Shown piece by piece: positions 17,879 through 26,708 of a DNA stretch of 64,000 nt. The notes beneath the pieces are model-generated. The model searched no databases. It was given only the letters and a program-made list of their open reading frames with translations, and had not been told where the DNA came from. This stretch comes from Nitrincola iocasae. Lineage in GTDB: Bacteria; Pseudomonadota; Gammaproteobacteria; Pseudomonadales; Balneatricaceae. The translations under genes were made by a program, and so were the position numbers. The stretch covers positions 3,534,001 through 3,598,000 of the forward strand of contig NZ_CP044222.1 of assembly GCF_008727795.1 (NCBI RefSeq), in the 5' to 3' direction. Within the stretch, counting starts at the first letter, position 1, and each line of letters opens with the position of its first letter.

Positions 17879-20086
17879 TTGATTCTTAGAGTTGCCATCC
17901 CCACCCCCTTACACCGGCTATTTGACTACCGGCCTCCCCTTTCCGGTACTCTGAAACCTCAGGTCGGATGCCGCGTAAGTGTACCGTTTGGCCAGCGCAA
18001 GGTGATTGGCATCATCACGGCACTGCCAGAGCATTCAGAGCTACCCCTGGACAAGCTCAAACCTGCGCATATCATTCTGGACGCCGCACCAGTGCTCGAC
18101 GGCCTGCAGTTTTATTTAGCCCGCTGGGCCGCTAGTTATTATGCCTATCCGGAAGGTGACGCCCTGTCTCAGGCCTTACCGGCGTTGCTGCGCAAAGGCG
18201 AACCTGCCGAATTTACCCATGAAACCCTCTGGCGGGCCACACCGGGCGCCAGCCTGGATGCGCTATCGAAATCGGCTACGCGTCAGCGTGAACTGCTAGC
18301 CCTACTGCTACGCAACCCCAAAGGGGTCAGCACTGACTTGTTGAGAGTTGAATCTCTGCCAGTACCCTTATTGAAAACCCTTAAGGACAAAGCCCTGGCT
18401 GAAACGTTCATTCATCACCCTACCCCTCTGCATGCCGATGAGCGTGAAGAGGGCGAGATATTAAAAGAAGCCCCGCTAACACTGAATACTGAGCAACACC
18501 AAGCGTTACAGAACATTGCCGCCGGATCAGGGTTTAATACACTGTTACTCGAAGGGATCACCGGCTCAGGCAAAACCGAGGTTTACCTGCAAGCCATCCA
18601 GCAAGTACTCAAAGAAGGCAAGCAAGCACTGATTCTGGTCCCTGAAATCGGCCTGACTCCGCAGACACTGGCACGTTTCAAAGCCCGCTTTCAGGTGCCA
18701 GTAATCGCCCTGCACTCCGGGCTGACTGACCGACAACGTCTGGATGCCTGGTTGATGGCACGAGAGGGCAGCGCTCGCATCCTAATTGGCACCCGCTCAG
18801 CCATTTTTACCCCGATGCGATACCCAGGTCTGATCATTGTCGATGAGGAGCATGACCAATCCTTTAAACAGCAGGATGGCTTTCGTTACTCAGCCCGCGA
18901 CCTGGCCGTGCTGCGTGCCAAACATGAAGACATTGCGCTGGTATTGGGCAGTGCCACACCATCACTCGAAAGTCTGCACAATGCACTCAGTGGTCGTTAT
19001 CGTCACAGCCTGCTGACTACCCGGGCTGGCAAGGCGATGCCACCCGCTTTTGAACTACTGGATATTCGTGGTGAAACCCTCAATTGCGGCTTGTCCGACA
19101 GCCTCACACAACGTATTGAAACCCATCTGGCACAGGGCACCCAGATACTGATTTTTCTCAATCGCCGTGGTTTTTCGCCCTCACTCATCTGTCACAATTG
19201 TGGTGCTGTGAATGAATGCACCCGTTGTGATGCCCGCATGACACTGCACCGCTCACCACCGCACATGCATTGCCACCACTGTGACCGCCAGACTCCCATA
19301 CCTATGCGTTGCAATCAATGTGGCAGCGAAGACTTACGACCATCCGGTGCGGGCACTGAGCGCACCGAAGACTTCCTGTGTCATCGCTTCCCCAAAACCC
19401 CCGTACTGAGAATTGATCGTGACAGCACCGCACGCAAAAATGCCATGAGCCAACTGATGGCTCAGATCCATACGGGCAAACCGTGCATTATGATTGGTAC
19501 GCAGATGCTGGCTAAGGGTCACCACTTCCCCCGCGTCACTCTGGTGGCTGTATTAGATGCAGACAGCGGGTTATTCAGCGCTGATTTTCGTGGTATGGAA
19601 AAAACTGCGCAGTTAGTTTTACAAGTAGCCGGGCGGGCGGGACGGGCCGACCACCCAGGTGAGGTGGTTATGCAGACTCGCCACCCGGATCACCCCATGC
19701 TTAACGCCCTGATTCGTGACGGTTATGGTGCTTTCGCCGCCTCTGAGCTGCAGATGCGCAAAGCAGCAGGCCTGCCTCCCTTCAGTTTTCACGCATTGAT
19801 TCGTGCCGAGGCGACACGTCAGGGCTGGGCAGAAGGCTTTCTGCGCGACATACGAGAAATGATGGAAGAGCAACTGGCCGCACCATCGGGCAGCCACTGG
19901 TCCGGTCCGTTTCCGTCGCCAATGGAAAAGCGTGCCGGGCTGTACCGGGCGCAATTACTGATTCAAAGCCGCCAGCGCAGTGACCTGCACCAGTTACTTA
20001 TGCGCATACTGACATTTTTAATTCAGCACAAAGCGCGCAACAAGGTGCGCTGGTCAATTGATGTCGATCCACTAGACAGTTATTGA
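17879..20086 (+). CDS. priA: primosomal protein N' (replication restart helicase)
   Basis: A 735-residue PriA, which rebuilds stalled forks and loads the DnaB helicase. It has an N-terminal 3'BD domain (LRVAIPTPLHRLFDYRPP), helicase motif I GITGSGKTEVYLQAI, motif II VDEEHDQSFK, and a cysteine cluster binding two zinc ions (CHNCG, CTRCD, CHHCD, CNQCG) inside the helicase core. The start is a TTG at 17879, because an in-frame TGA lies directly before it and homologues begin within a few residues. GAGAG lies 6 bases upstream. A 7-codon out-of-frame ATG reading (17866-17889) overlaps the start. Confidence 0.96.
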   Translation: MILRVAIPTPLHRLFDYRPPLSGTLKPQVGCRVSVPFGQRKVIGIITALPEHSELPLDKLKPAHIILDAAPVLDGLQFYLARWAASYYAYPEGDALSQALPALLRKGEPAEFTHETLWRATPGASLDALSKSATRQRELLALLLRNPKGVSTDLLRVESLPVPLLKTLKDKALAETFIHHPTPLHADEREEGEILKEAPLTLNTEQHQALQNIAAGSGFNTLLLEGITGSGKTEVYLQAIQQVLKEGKQALILVPEIGLTPQTLARFKARFQVPVIALHSGLTDRQRLDAWLMAREGSARILIGTRSAIFTPMRYPGLIIVDEEHDQSFKQQDGFRYSARDLAVLRAKHEDIALVLGSATPSLESLHNALSGRYRHSLLTTRAGKAMPPAFELLDIRGETLNCGLSDSLTQRIETHLAQGTQILIFLNRRGFSPSLICHNCGAVNECTRCDARMTLHRSPPHMHCHHCDRQTPIPMRCNQCGSEDLRPSGAGTERTEDFLCHRFPKTPVLRIDRDSTARKNAMSQLMAQIHTGKPCIMIGTQMLAKGHHFPRVTLVAVLDADSGLFSADFRGMEKTAQLVLQVAGRAGRADHPGEVVMQTRHPDHPMLNALIRDGYGAFAASELQMRKAAGLPPFSFHALIRAEATRQGWAEGFLRDIREMMEEQLAAPSGSHWSGPFPSPMEKRAGLYRAQLLIQSRQRSDLHQLLMRILTFLIQHKARNKVRWSIDVDPLDSY

Positions 20087-20135
20087 GGTTATGGCTGAAT
20101 AGACCCACAAACCGGTAACAGGATGCGCTCAGAGA

Positions 20136-20166
20136 TTGGCATTCAGACCACCGGACGAATTATAAT
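20136..20166 (+). promoter_or_regulatory. possible argS promoter
   Basis: A perfect -10 TATAAT at 20161-20166, with TTGGCA at 20136-20141 as a candidate -35 at a long 19-base spacing, about 60 bases upstream of the argS ATG at 20228. Confidence 0.4.
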
Positions 20167-20227
20167 GCTGGCTTAGTCCAATCCGACCGCTGTCCGGTAC
20201 GGAATACTGCCACCCAACGGAAGACTC

Positions 20228-21985
20228 ATGAAAGCACATTTAGCCGACCTGCTTAACCAAGCGATTCAGTCACTGATTCAGGCGGGCACCCTGCCGCCAG
20301 ATGCCCAAGCGGAAATTCATATCGAAAATACCCGTGATAAAGCCCATGGTGACCTGGCCAGCAATCTGGCAATGACGCTGGCAAAAGCCGCTCGCAGCAA
20401 CCCTCGGCAACTGGCCGAAAAAATCTGTGCCGCCCTCCCTGCGTCCGATCAGGTGGTCAAAACTGAAATTGCGGGCCCCGGCTTTATCAACTTTTTTATC
20501 AACCCGGATGCCATTTACACCGTTGTCGGCGACATTCTCAGTCAGGGTAAAGCCTTTGGCCGCGCCGGACCTAACTCTGGCCCACGCGTTCAAGTTGAAT
20601 TTGTGTCTGCCAATCCCACCGGCCCTTTGCATGTAGGTCATGGTCGTGGAGCCGCCTATGGCGCCACAGTCGCCGATCTGCTTGAGGCTGCCGGCCTTGA
20701 AGTTGAACGAGAATATTATGTGAACGATGCCGGACGGCAGATGAATATTCTCGCCGCCAGCGTCTGGTTGCGTTACCTGGAAGAACTGGAGGCTGAGTTA
20801 AGCTTCCCCAGCAATGGCTACCAGGGACATTATGTACGCGATATTGCTCACCGCCTGCTGCAGGATCATGGCCCACGCTTCCAGCAACCGACCGAGCTAG
20901 TATTTGCAGACCTTCCGGCTGACGAGCCCCAGGGGGGTGACAAGGATCAGCATATCGATGCCTTGATTGAACGTGCGCAGCAGTTGCTGGGTGATGATTA
21001 CACATTGATTTTCAATGCCGGCCTGGATGCCATCCTCGGTGATATACGTCAGGATCTGAGCGAATTTGGCGTGGATTATCAGGTATGGTTCTCTGAGCGA
21101 TCACTGACCCATAGTGGCGATGTCGATACAGCGCTGAACATTCTTCAGGATAAGGGCCACCTGTACGAAGCGGAAGGCAACTTATGGTTTCGCTCCACCG
21201 CTTTTGGTGACGACAAGGACCGGGTTGTGCGCCGTGCCAATGGTCAGACGACCTATTTCGCATCGGATATTGCCTACCACATGAACAAGTTTGACCGGGG
21301 TTTTGACCAGGTCATCAATATCTGGGGTGCCGACCATCATGGCTATATTACCCGCGTCAAAGCCGCCATCTCCGCACTGGGTTACGACCCTGAAAAACTG
21401 ATCGTAAAACTGGTGCAGTTCGCCATCCTCTACCGGGGTACCGAGCGCGTACAGATGTCCACCCGCTCAGGTTCTTTCGTCACCCTGCGCGAGTTGCGTG
21501 ACGAAGTCGGTAAAGATGCTTGTCGCTTCTTCTACGTCACCCGTAAGGCCGAGCAGCATATGGACTTTGATCTGGAACTGGCCAAGTCAGAATCTAAAGA
21601 CAACCCCATTTACTATATTCAGTATGCCCATGCCCGTGTCTGCTCAGTGCTACGCAAGCTGGAAGCTGAAGGGCAGCAATGGGATCAGCAGCAAGGCCTG
21701 ACAGAGCTGAAACGTCTGGACAGCGAAGCTGAAAAAGATCTGATTACCAAGCTGTCACTCTATCCGGAAGTACTGCAGAACTCGGCGCTGAATTATGAGC
21801 CACACCTGCTGGCCAATTATCTGCGCGAACTGGCAGGTGACTACCACACCTGGTACAACGGCCATAAAATGCTCATTGATGAGGCCGAACTGCGCAACGC
21901 TCGTTTAACACTCAGTGTCGCGGTACGTCAGGTGCTTGCCAATGCCCTGGAACTGCTCGGCGCCTCTGCACCGGAGCAGATGTAA
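20228..21985 (+). CDS. argS: arginyl-tRNA synthetase
   Basis: A 585-residue class I synthetase that charges tRNA-Arg. The HIGH motif is in NPTGPLHVGHGRGA, the KMSKS-like loop is VQMSTRSG, and the C-terminal helical DALR domain begins near residue 460 (YYIQYAHARVCSVLRKLEAE). The N-terminal Add domain occupies the first 100 residues. The gene starts at ATG 20228 after a short AAGACTC leader. The SPOR gene follows 3 bases after its stop, so they are cotranscribed. Confidence 0.97.
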   Translation: MKAHLADLLNQAIQSLIQAGTLPPDAQAEIHIENTRDKAHGDLASNLAMTLAKAARSNPRQLAEKICAALPASDQVVKTEIAGPGFINFFINPDAIYTVVGDILSQGKAFGRAGPNSGPRVQVEFVSANPTGPLHVGHGRGAAYGATVADLLEAAGLEVEREYYVNDAGRQMNILAASVWLRYLEELEAELSFPSNGYQGHYVRDIAHRLLQDHGPRFQQPTELVFADLPADEPQGGDKDQHIDALIERAQQLLGDDYTLIFNAGLDAILGDIRQDLSEFGVDYQVWFSERSLTHSGDVDTALNILQDKGHLYEAEGNLWFRSTAFGDDKDRVVRRANGQTTYFASDIAYHMNKFDRGFDQVINIWGADHHGYITRVKAAISALGYDPEKLIVKLVQFAILYRGTERVQMSTRSGSFVTLRELRDEVGKDACRFFYVTRKAEQHMDFDLELAKSESKDNPIYYIQYAHARVCSVLRKLEAEGQQWDQQQGLTELKRLDSEAEKDLITKLSLYPEVLQNSALNYEPHLLANYLRELAGDYHTWYNGHKMLIDEAELRNARLTLSVAVRQVLANALELLGASAPEQM

Positions 21986-21988
21986 TCC

Positions 21989-22654
21989 ATGGCTCGACAG
22001 GATTATGCCCAGAAGCGGCGTCGCGGAACTTCCGCGAGCCGTTCTACACCCAAACGTCAGCCGCCAAAGCCTCCAGTTCGGCGCAAACCCTGGTGGCCTA
22101 AGGCCCTGCTTACGCTAGCGGCGCTGGTCGGCCTCATCTACCTGTTAAAAATACTCATAACCACCGGCCCGCAGACTCAGACCGGCACGGAAACTCAGCC
22201 GGCACGCACCCCGGCTCAGTCACCCGCTCCCGCCAGGCCAGCTGAGTCAATACAGGTTGAACCTGCCCTACCGGCGGAGCCTGCAGTGGTAACACCGGAG
22301 ATACCTCCGCCACCGGATGCACCGGAGGCTCGGTTCGATTTCTACGACATACTGCCGCGATCGGAAGTACAGGGGCCGCAGAACGTCTACCACTCGACCC
22401 CGCGTGATGCGCCTGACCAATCCCGTTACCTGCTACAAACCGGCTCTTTCCGTGCCGAAACTGATGCTGAACGCATGCGCGCAGAGCTGCTGTTAAGTGG
22501 CCTGCCCAATGTGCACACTTCCCGCGTCGAAGGTGACAATGGCATCTGGTATCGCGTCAGAACCGGCCCGTTCAACACTCGCACCGAACTAAACCGGGCA
22601 CGCAACCAACTAGCTAATCTGGGAATTTCCCCCTTACCTATTCCGCTGGATTAA
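21989..22654 (+). CDS. SPOR domain protein (FtsN-like)
   Basis: A 221-residue bitopic membrane protein: a short basic cytoplasmic N-terminus (QKRRRGTSASRS), one membrane helix near residues 36-55 (ALLTLAALVGLIYLLKILI), a proline-rich periplasmic linker, and a C-terminal SPOR domain (YLLQTGSFRAETDAERMRAE to the end). SPOR domains bind denuded peptidoglycan at the septum, and FtsN activates septal wall synthesis. Length and position directly after argS match the FtsN-like gene of this locus in related bacteria. I leave the symbol empty because identity as FtsN itself is not proven by sequence alone. Confidence 0.85.
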   Translation: MARQDYAQKRRRGTSASRSTPKRQPPKPPVRRKPWWPKALLTLAALVGLIYLLKILITTGPQTQTGTETQPARTPAQSPAPARPAESIQVEPALPAEPAVVTPEIPPPPDAPEARFDFYDILPRSEVQGPQNVYHSTPRDAPDQSRYLLQTGSFRAETDAERMRAELLLSGLPNVHTSRVEGDNGIWYRVRTGPFNTRTELNRARNQLANLGISPLPIPLD

Positions 22655-22696
22655 GGCGCTGTGGACGGAAATTTCTGCAGACGAAGGTGTTTCTCA

Positions 22697-22724
22697 CTTG
22701 AAATACCCGTCTGTGCATCCATAT
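22697..22724 (+). promoter_or_regulatory. sigma-32 (heat-shock) type promoter of hslVU
   Basis: CTTGAAA at 22697-22703, 13 bases, then ATCCATAT at 22717-22724. This closely resembles the RpoH consensus CTTGAAA-(11-16)-CCCCATNT. It lies 35 bases upstream of the hslV ATG. hslVU is heat-shock regulated in E. coli, which supports the reading. Confidence 0.65.
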
Positions 22725-22758
22725 CAACTGCATTAACGCACTAGAGAATGGATTTACT

Positions 22759-23301
22759 ATGACAACTATTGTTTCTGTCCGCCGCGGTGATCAGGTGGTC
22801 GTTGGAGGTGATGGCCAGGTTTCACTGGGCAACACCGTCATGAAAGGTACAGCACGTAAAGTCAGCGTACTGGCAAAGCACCAGGTTATCACCGGGTTTG
22901 CCGGTGGTACGGCCGACGCCATCACCCTCCGGGACCTATTTGAGCAACAACTCGACAAACACCAGGGCAATATTGTCAATGCGGTGATTTATCTGGCCCG
23001 CGAGTGGCGCAGTGACCGCGTACTGCGACGACTGGAAGCCCTGATGCTGGTCGCCAACAAGGACAAAACCTTCCTGATCTCCGGTAATGGTGATGTGATT
23101 GAACCGGAAGACGGTGTCGTCGCCATAGGCTCTGGTGGTAACTACGCACTGGCAGCGGCTAAAGCGCTGATGGACAACACCGAGTTGAATGCGCGGGAGA
23201 TAGTTGAAAAAAGCCTGCATATTGCCGCCGATATCTGCGTATTCACCAACAACAACCTGACTATTGAACAGCTGGAATCTATCGCTGGAGGAACAGCCTG
23301 A
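22759..23301 (+). CDS. hslV: ATP-dependent protease subunit HslV
   Basis: A 180-residue proteasome-like peptidase. MTTIVSVRR exposes Thr2 as N-terminal nucleophile after removal of the methionine; GDGQVSLGNTVMKG and GFAGGTADAITL are strongly conserved. Two hexameric rings of HslV associate with HslU hexamers to degrade misfolded proteins in the cytoplasm. Its TGA overlaps the hslU ATG by one base, so translation of the two subunits is coupled. A sigma-32-like promoter precedes it. Confidence 0.98.
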   Translation: MTTIVSVRRGDQVVVGGDGQVSLGNTVMKGTARKVSVLAKHQVITGFAGGTADAITLRDLFEQQLDKHQGNIVNAVIYLAREWRSDRVLRRLEALMLVANKDKTFLISGNGDVIEPEDGVVAIGSGGNYALAAAKALMDNTELNAREIVEKSLHIAADICVFTNNNLTIEQLESIAGGTA

Positions 23302-24635
23302 TGTCTGACATGACTCCCCGTGAAATCGTCCACGAACTGAACCGTCATATTGTCGGTCAGGAACAGGCCAAACGCTCCGTAGCCATTGCATTGCGTAATC
23401 GCTGGCGCCGTATGCAGCTGAATGATGTGCTGCGTCCAGAGGTCACCCCCAAGAATATTCTGATGATCGGCCCCACTGGTGTGGGTAAAACTGAAATCGC
23501 CCGACGCCTGGCGCGCTTGGCGAACGCCCCTTTCATCAAGGTCGAAGCTACCAAGTTCACCGAAGTAGGTTATGTCGGACGCGATGTTGAAACCATTGTC
23601 CGCGATCTGGTTGAAATGGCTGTAAAGATGGTCCGTGAAGAAGCCATGGACAAAGTGCGTATCAAAGCTGAGGACCTGGCCGAAGAGCGTATTCTGGATG
23701 CTCTACTACCCCAGGCACGCGACAGCCAGCCCCAGCCCTACGACGAGTCTCGAACTGATAGCGCCACCCGTCAGATTTTTCGTAAAAAACTGCGGGAAGG
23801 GCTTCTGGATGATAAAGAGATCGACATTGAAGTAGCACAGCCTAAAATGGGTGTGGAAATCATGGCACCCCCTGGCATGGAAGAGATGACCAGCCAACTG
23901 CAGAGCATGTTCTCAAGCATGGGCCAGCAGCGCAAACAGTCGCGCCGCATCAAGGTTAAAGAAGCACTGAAACTGCTGACCGATGAAGAAGCCGCCAGTC
24001 TGATTAAAGAAGATGACATCAAGCAGCAAGCTGTCTACAAGGTAGAGCAGAATGGTATAGTGTTTCTGGATGAAATCGATAAAGTCTGTAAACGTGGTGA
24101 GTCTGGCGGTGCCGATGTATCCCGTGAAGGGGTGCAGCGTGATCTGCTGCCACTGATTGAAGGCTGCACTGTTACCACCAAATACGGCATGGTAAAGACT
24201 GACCACATCCTGTTTATAGCTTCCGGTGCGTTTCATCTGGCCAAGCCCTCAGACCTGATTCCCGAACTCCAGGGGCGTCTGCCTATCCGCGTGGAGCTTC
24301 AGGCACTCACGCCGGACGATTTCCGTCGCATACTCACCGAACCCACCGCCTCTCTGACCGAGCAGTACAAAGCACTGTTGGCAACCGAGGGAGTGAAAGT
24401 GGAGTTTTCTGAAGACGGTATCAGTCGTATTGCTGAACTGGCTTTCGAGGTGAATGAACAAACCGAAAACATCGGCGCACGTCGCCTGCATACGATGATG
24501 GAACGACTACTGGATGAGTTATCCTACGCGGCATCGGATCGTGCAGGTGACAGCATTCTGATTGATGCCGCCTATGTTGATCTACAACTGGCCGAACTCA
24601 GCCATAATGAAGATCTCAGCCACTACATTCTGTAA
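23301..24635 (+). CDS. hslU: ATP-dependent protease ATPase subunit HslU
   Basis: A 444-residue AAA+ unfoldase. Walker A is GPTGVGKTEIARRLA, Walker B is GIVFLDEIDKV, the pore loop is in KVEATKFTEVGYVGRDVE, and an I-domain insertion lies around residues 110-230. The C-terminus DLSHYIL is the tail that docks into HslV to activate it. The length matches the family. Confidence 0.98.
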   Translation: MSDMTPREIVHELNRHIVGQEQAKRSVAIALRNRWRRMQLNDVLRPEVTPKNILMIGPTGVGKTEIARRLARLANAPFIKVEATKFTEVGYVGRDVETIVRDLVEMAVKMVREEAMDKVRIKAEDLAEERILDALLPQARDSQPQPYDESRTDSATRQIFRKKLREGLLDDKEIDIEVAQPKMGVEIMAPPGMEEMTSQLQSMFSSMGQQRKQSRRIKVKEALKLLTDEEAASLIKEDDIKQQAVYKVEQNGIVFLDEIDKVCKRGESGGADVSREGVQRDLLPLIEGCTVTTKYGMVKTDHILFIASGAFHLAKPSDLIPELQGRLPIRVELQALTPDDFRRILTEPTASLTEQYKALLATEGVKVEFSEDGISRIAELAFEVNEQTENIGARRLHTMMERLLDELSYAASDRAGDSILIDAAYVDLQLAELSHNEDLSHYIL

Positions 24636-24640
24636 ACCCA

Positions 24641-24662
24641 CCGGACGGCCTTGGCCGTCTGG
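24641..24662 (+). terminator. hairpin after hslU
   Basis: GGACGGCC (24643-24650), loop TT, GGCCGTCT (24653-24660): a strong stem with no T run. It is a possible weak terminator or mRNA 3'-end stabiliser between hslU and the DUF971 gene. Confidence 0.5.
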
Positions 24663-24685
24663 ACCCTTAACTTTCTGGAGCGGTT

Positions 24686-25063
24686 ATGATTCAGATCCCA
24701 CTACCCAAAGATGTCCGTCTGCACCTTAAATCCAGAACGCTGGAACTGGTTTATGCAGATGGCACTTTCGAACTGACCGCCGAATACCTGCGGGTACACT
24801 CCCCCTCTGCCGAAGTTCGCGGACACGGCATAGGACAGGAAACCTTGCAAACCGGCAAAAAGCTAGTGGCTATCCGCTCCGTTGAACCCAGTGGCAATTA
24901 CGCCTTGAAAATAGTGTTTGACGATGGTCATGATTCAGGTCTGTATACCTGGGAATACCTACATGACCTGGCACATAATCACGCCGATTACTGGCAGCGC
25001 TACTTGACCAAGCTAGCTGAAAGCGGTGGTTCACGTGATGGCGGGTTGATTGCCCGTAGCTAA
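24686..25063 (+). CDS. DUF971 protein (gamma-butyrobetaine hydroxylase N-terminal-like)
   Basis: A 125-residue protein matching the DUF971 domain, a small zinc-ribbon-like fold found at the N-terminus of gamma-butyrobetaine hydroxylase and as free proteins. The segments LELVYADGTFELTAEYLRV and YALKIVFDDGHDSGLYTWEY are typical. Free members sit between hslU and ubiE in many gammaproteobacteria, as here; their role is not firmly established. The ribosome site CTGGAGCGG lies before ATG 24686. Confidence 0.88.
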   Translation: MIQIPLPKDVRLHLKSRTLELVYADGTFELTAEYLRVHSPSAEVRGHGIGQETLQTGKKLVAIRSVEPSGNYALKIVFDDGHDSGLYTWEYLHDLAHNHADYWQRYLTKLAESGGSRDGGLIARS

Positions 25064-25153
25064 CTCCCGTGGTTAATATTCACGCAGTTAATAACAGGAC
25101 AAACCCGCTTGTCAGCGCTACAATGCCAACTTAACTCAACAGGCAGAGACAGC

Positions 25154-25912
25154 ATGAACGAGAAAAATCAGCATAACACCACCGATTTCGGCTTTCGGCA
25201 AATACCCGCTGAAGAAAAAGTGCGCCAGGTGGCCGATGTTTTTCATTCTGTCGCGGGCAAATACGATCTCATGAATGACCTGATGTCAGGTGGTGTACAC
25301 AGGTTGTGGAAACGTATCACCATTGAACGTAGTGGTGCTCGTACAGGTCACTGCATCCTCGACATAGCTGGCGGCACTGGCGACCTGACGAAAAAATTCT
25401 CCCGAATCACCGGCCCAAGCGGGAAGGTTGTGCTGGCCGACATCAATGACTCCATGCTAAAGGTGGGGCGGGATAAGCTGATCAATAGCGGAACAGCCGG
25501 TAATGTAGAATACATCCAGGCCAATGCCGAAGCCCTGCCGTTTGCCGACAATACCTTCGATATCATCACCATCGCCTTTGGCCTGCGTAATGTCACCGAC
25601 AAGGATGCTGCACTGCGCTCCATGCAGCGGGTACTGAAACCTGGCGGTAAACTGATGGTTCTGGAGTTTTCCAAAACGCAGAATCCGGCCCTGACTAAAC
25701 TGTATGACTTTTACTCGTTCAATATTCTGCCGCAAATGGGCAAAATAATTGCCAATGATGCTGATAGTTATCGCTACCTGGCTGAGTCCATCCGCATGCA
25801 TCCGGATCAGGAAACGCTGAAAACAATGATGGAAACAGCCGGGCTGGTCAATTGCCGTTATGAAAACATGACTGGCGGTGTGGTTGCCCTGCATACCGGC
25901 ATCAAACCCTAA
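25154..25912 (+). CDS. ubiE: demethylubiquinone/demethylmenaquinone C-methyltransferase
   Basis: A 252-residue SAM-dependent methyltransferase of quinone synthesis. The SAM-binding motif is ILDIAGGTGDLTKKF; VADVFHSVAGKYDLMNDLMS at the N-terminus and YDFYSFNILPQMG towards the C-terminus are UbiE signatures. The frame is open upstream to 25109, but the ATG at 25154 fits the family start and normal length. It is followed 10 bases later by ubiJ. Confidence 0.97.
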   Translation: MNEKNQHNTTDFGFRQIPAEEKVRQVADVFHSVAGKYDLMNDLMSGGVHRLWKRITIERSGARTGHCILDIAGGTGDLTKKFSRITGPSGKVVLADINDSMLKVGRDKLINSGTAGNVEYIQANAEALPFADNTFDIITIAFGLRNVTDKDAALRSMQRVLKPGGKLMVLEFSKTQNPALTKLYDFYSFNILPQMGKIIANDADSYRYLAESIRMHPDQETLKTMMETAGLVNCRYENMTGGVVALHTGIKP

Positions 25913-25922
25913 GGGAGTCGCT

Positions 25923-26543
25923 ATGTCTGTGCAGATGTTGTCTGCTGCCCTGCTGGGCAGCGCCGAAACCAGCCTGAATAAACTACTGCAACAGGACCCC
26001 AGAACCCTACAACGTCTTGCCGCACTGTCAGGAAAGGTCATTCGTCTTGAGATCAGCCAACCAACGTTTAGCCTGACACTACTCCCAGGAAACTCTGGCC
26101 TTGACCTATTTCTGCATAGCGAGAGTCCTGCTGACCTCACCCTAACGGGTAAAGCCCAGGATTTTATCCAGATGGCCAGCGCAGAAAGCTCTAACGATAA
26201 ACTCTTTGGCAAGGGCATCTCAATCAGTGGTGATACCGGGCTAGCAACAGCTTTCAGCACTATTTTAAAAACTTTTAGCCTTGACTGGGAAAACTGGTTG
26301 GGAGACCTACTTGGCGACACGGTTGCTCACCCTCTGGCTAGTTTTATACGCAACCAACGGCAGCAATTTGGACTCATGCAACAAAGCCTGACAGCCAACA
26401 GTGTTGAATACCTGCAGGAAGAGCTGGGTGTTCTTCCCCCACGCGCTGAGATAGAAGGCTTTCTGGAAGACGTTGACCAACTGCGCGATGCCACTGAGCG
26501 CCTTGAAGCTCGTATTAGCGCACTTCGTCACAAGTCTGATTAA
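25923..26543 (+). CDS. ubiJ: ubiquinone biosynthesis accessory factor UbiJ (SCP2 domain)
   Basis: A 206-residue protein with an SCP2-like lipid-binding domain in the first 110 residues and a C-terminal coiled coil (VDQLRDATERLEARISAL). UbiJ holds the hydrophobic quinone intermediates in the cytoplasmic Ubi complex. The ATG at 25923 has GGGAG about 6 bases upstream; the longer frame from 25878 is an extension into ubiE. In most gammaproteobacteria ubiB comes next; here the following gene is an unrelated periplasmic binding protein, so ubiB must be elsewhere or absent. Confidence 0.92.
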   Translation: MSVQMLSAALLGSAETSLNKLLQQDPRTLQRLAALSGKVIRLEISQPTFSLTLLPGNSGLDLFLHSESPADLTLTGKAQDFIQMASAESSNDKLFGKGISISGDTGLATAFSTILKTFSLDWENWLGDLLGDTVAHPLASFIRNQRQQFGLMQQSLTANSVEYLQEELGVLPPRAEIEGFLEDVDQLRDATERLEARISALRHKSD

Positions 26544-26657
26544 AACAAAATCTCTCCAACCAGCTTAGTAGAAGTGCTTGTATATCCGAACGCTATTGTG
26601 TATTTTCTAAACAATAGCTACACAAAAAAGCGCTAATATAACGACAATAATAACTTT

Positions 26658-26675
26658 ATTAGTAGCTTTACTAAT
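26658..26675. promoter_or_regulatory. inverted repeat upstream of the double binding-protein gene
   Basis: ATTAGTA (26658-26664), loop GCTT, TACTAAT (26669-26675): a perfect 7-bp inverted repeat in an AT-rich region 33 bases upstream of ATG 26709. It is a possible operator or short leader hairpin. Confidence 0.45.
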
Positions 26676-26708
26676 CACCACGCTCATTATCACAGGTATG
26701 GATAGCCT

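Noticed and set aside
20571..21263. Open frames antisense to argS (for example 20571-21005)
   Set aside because: They are shadows of the conserved argS gene, with no family match and no ribosome site.
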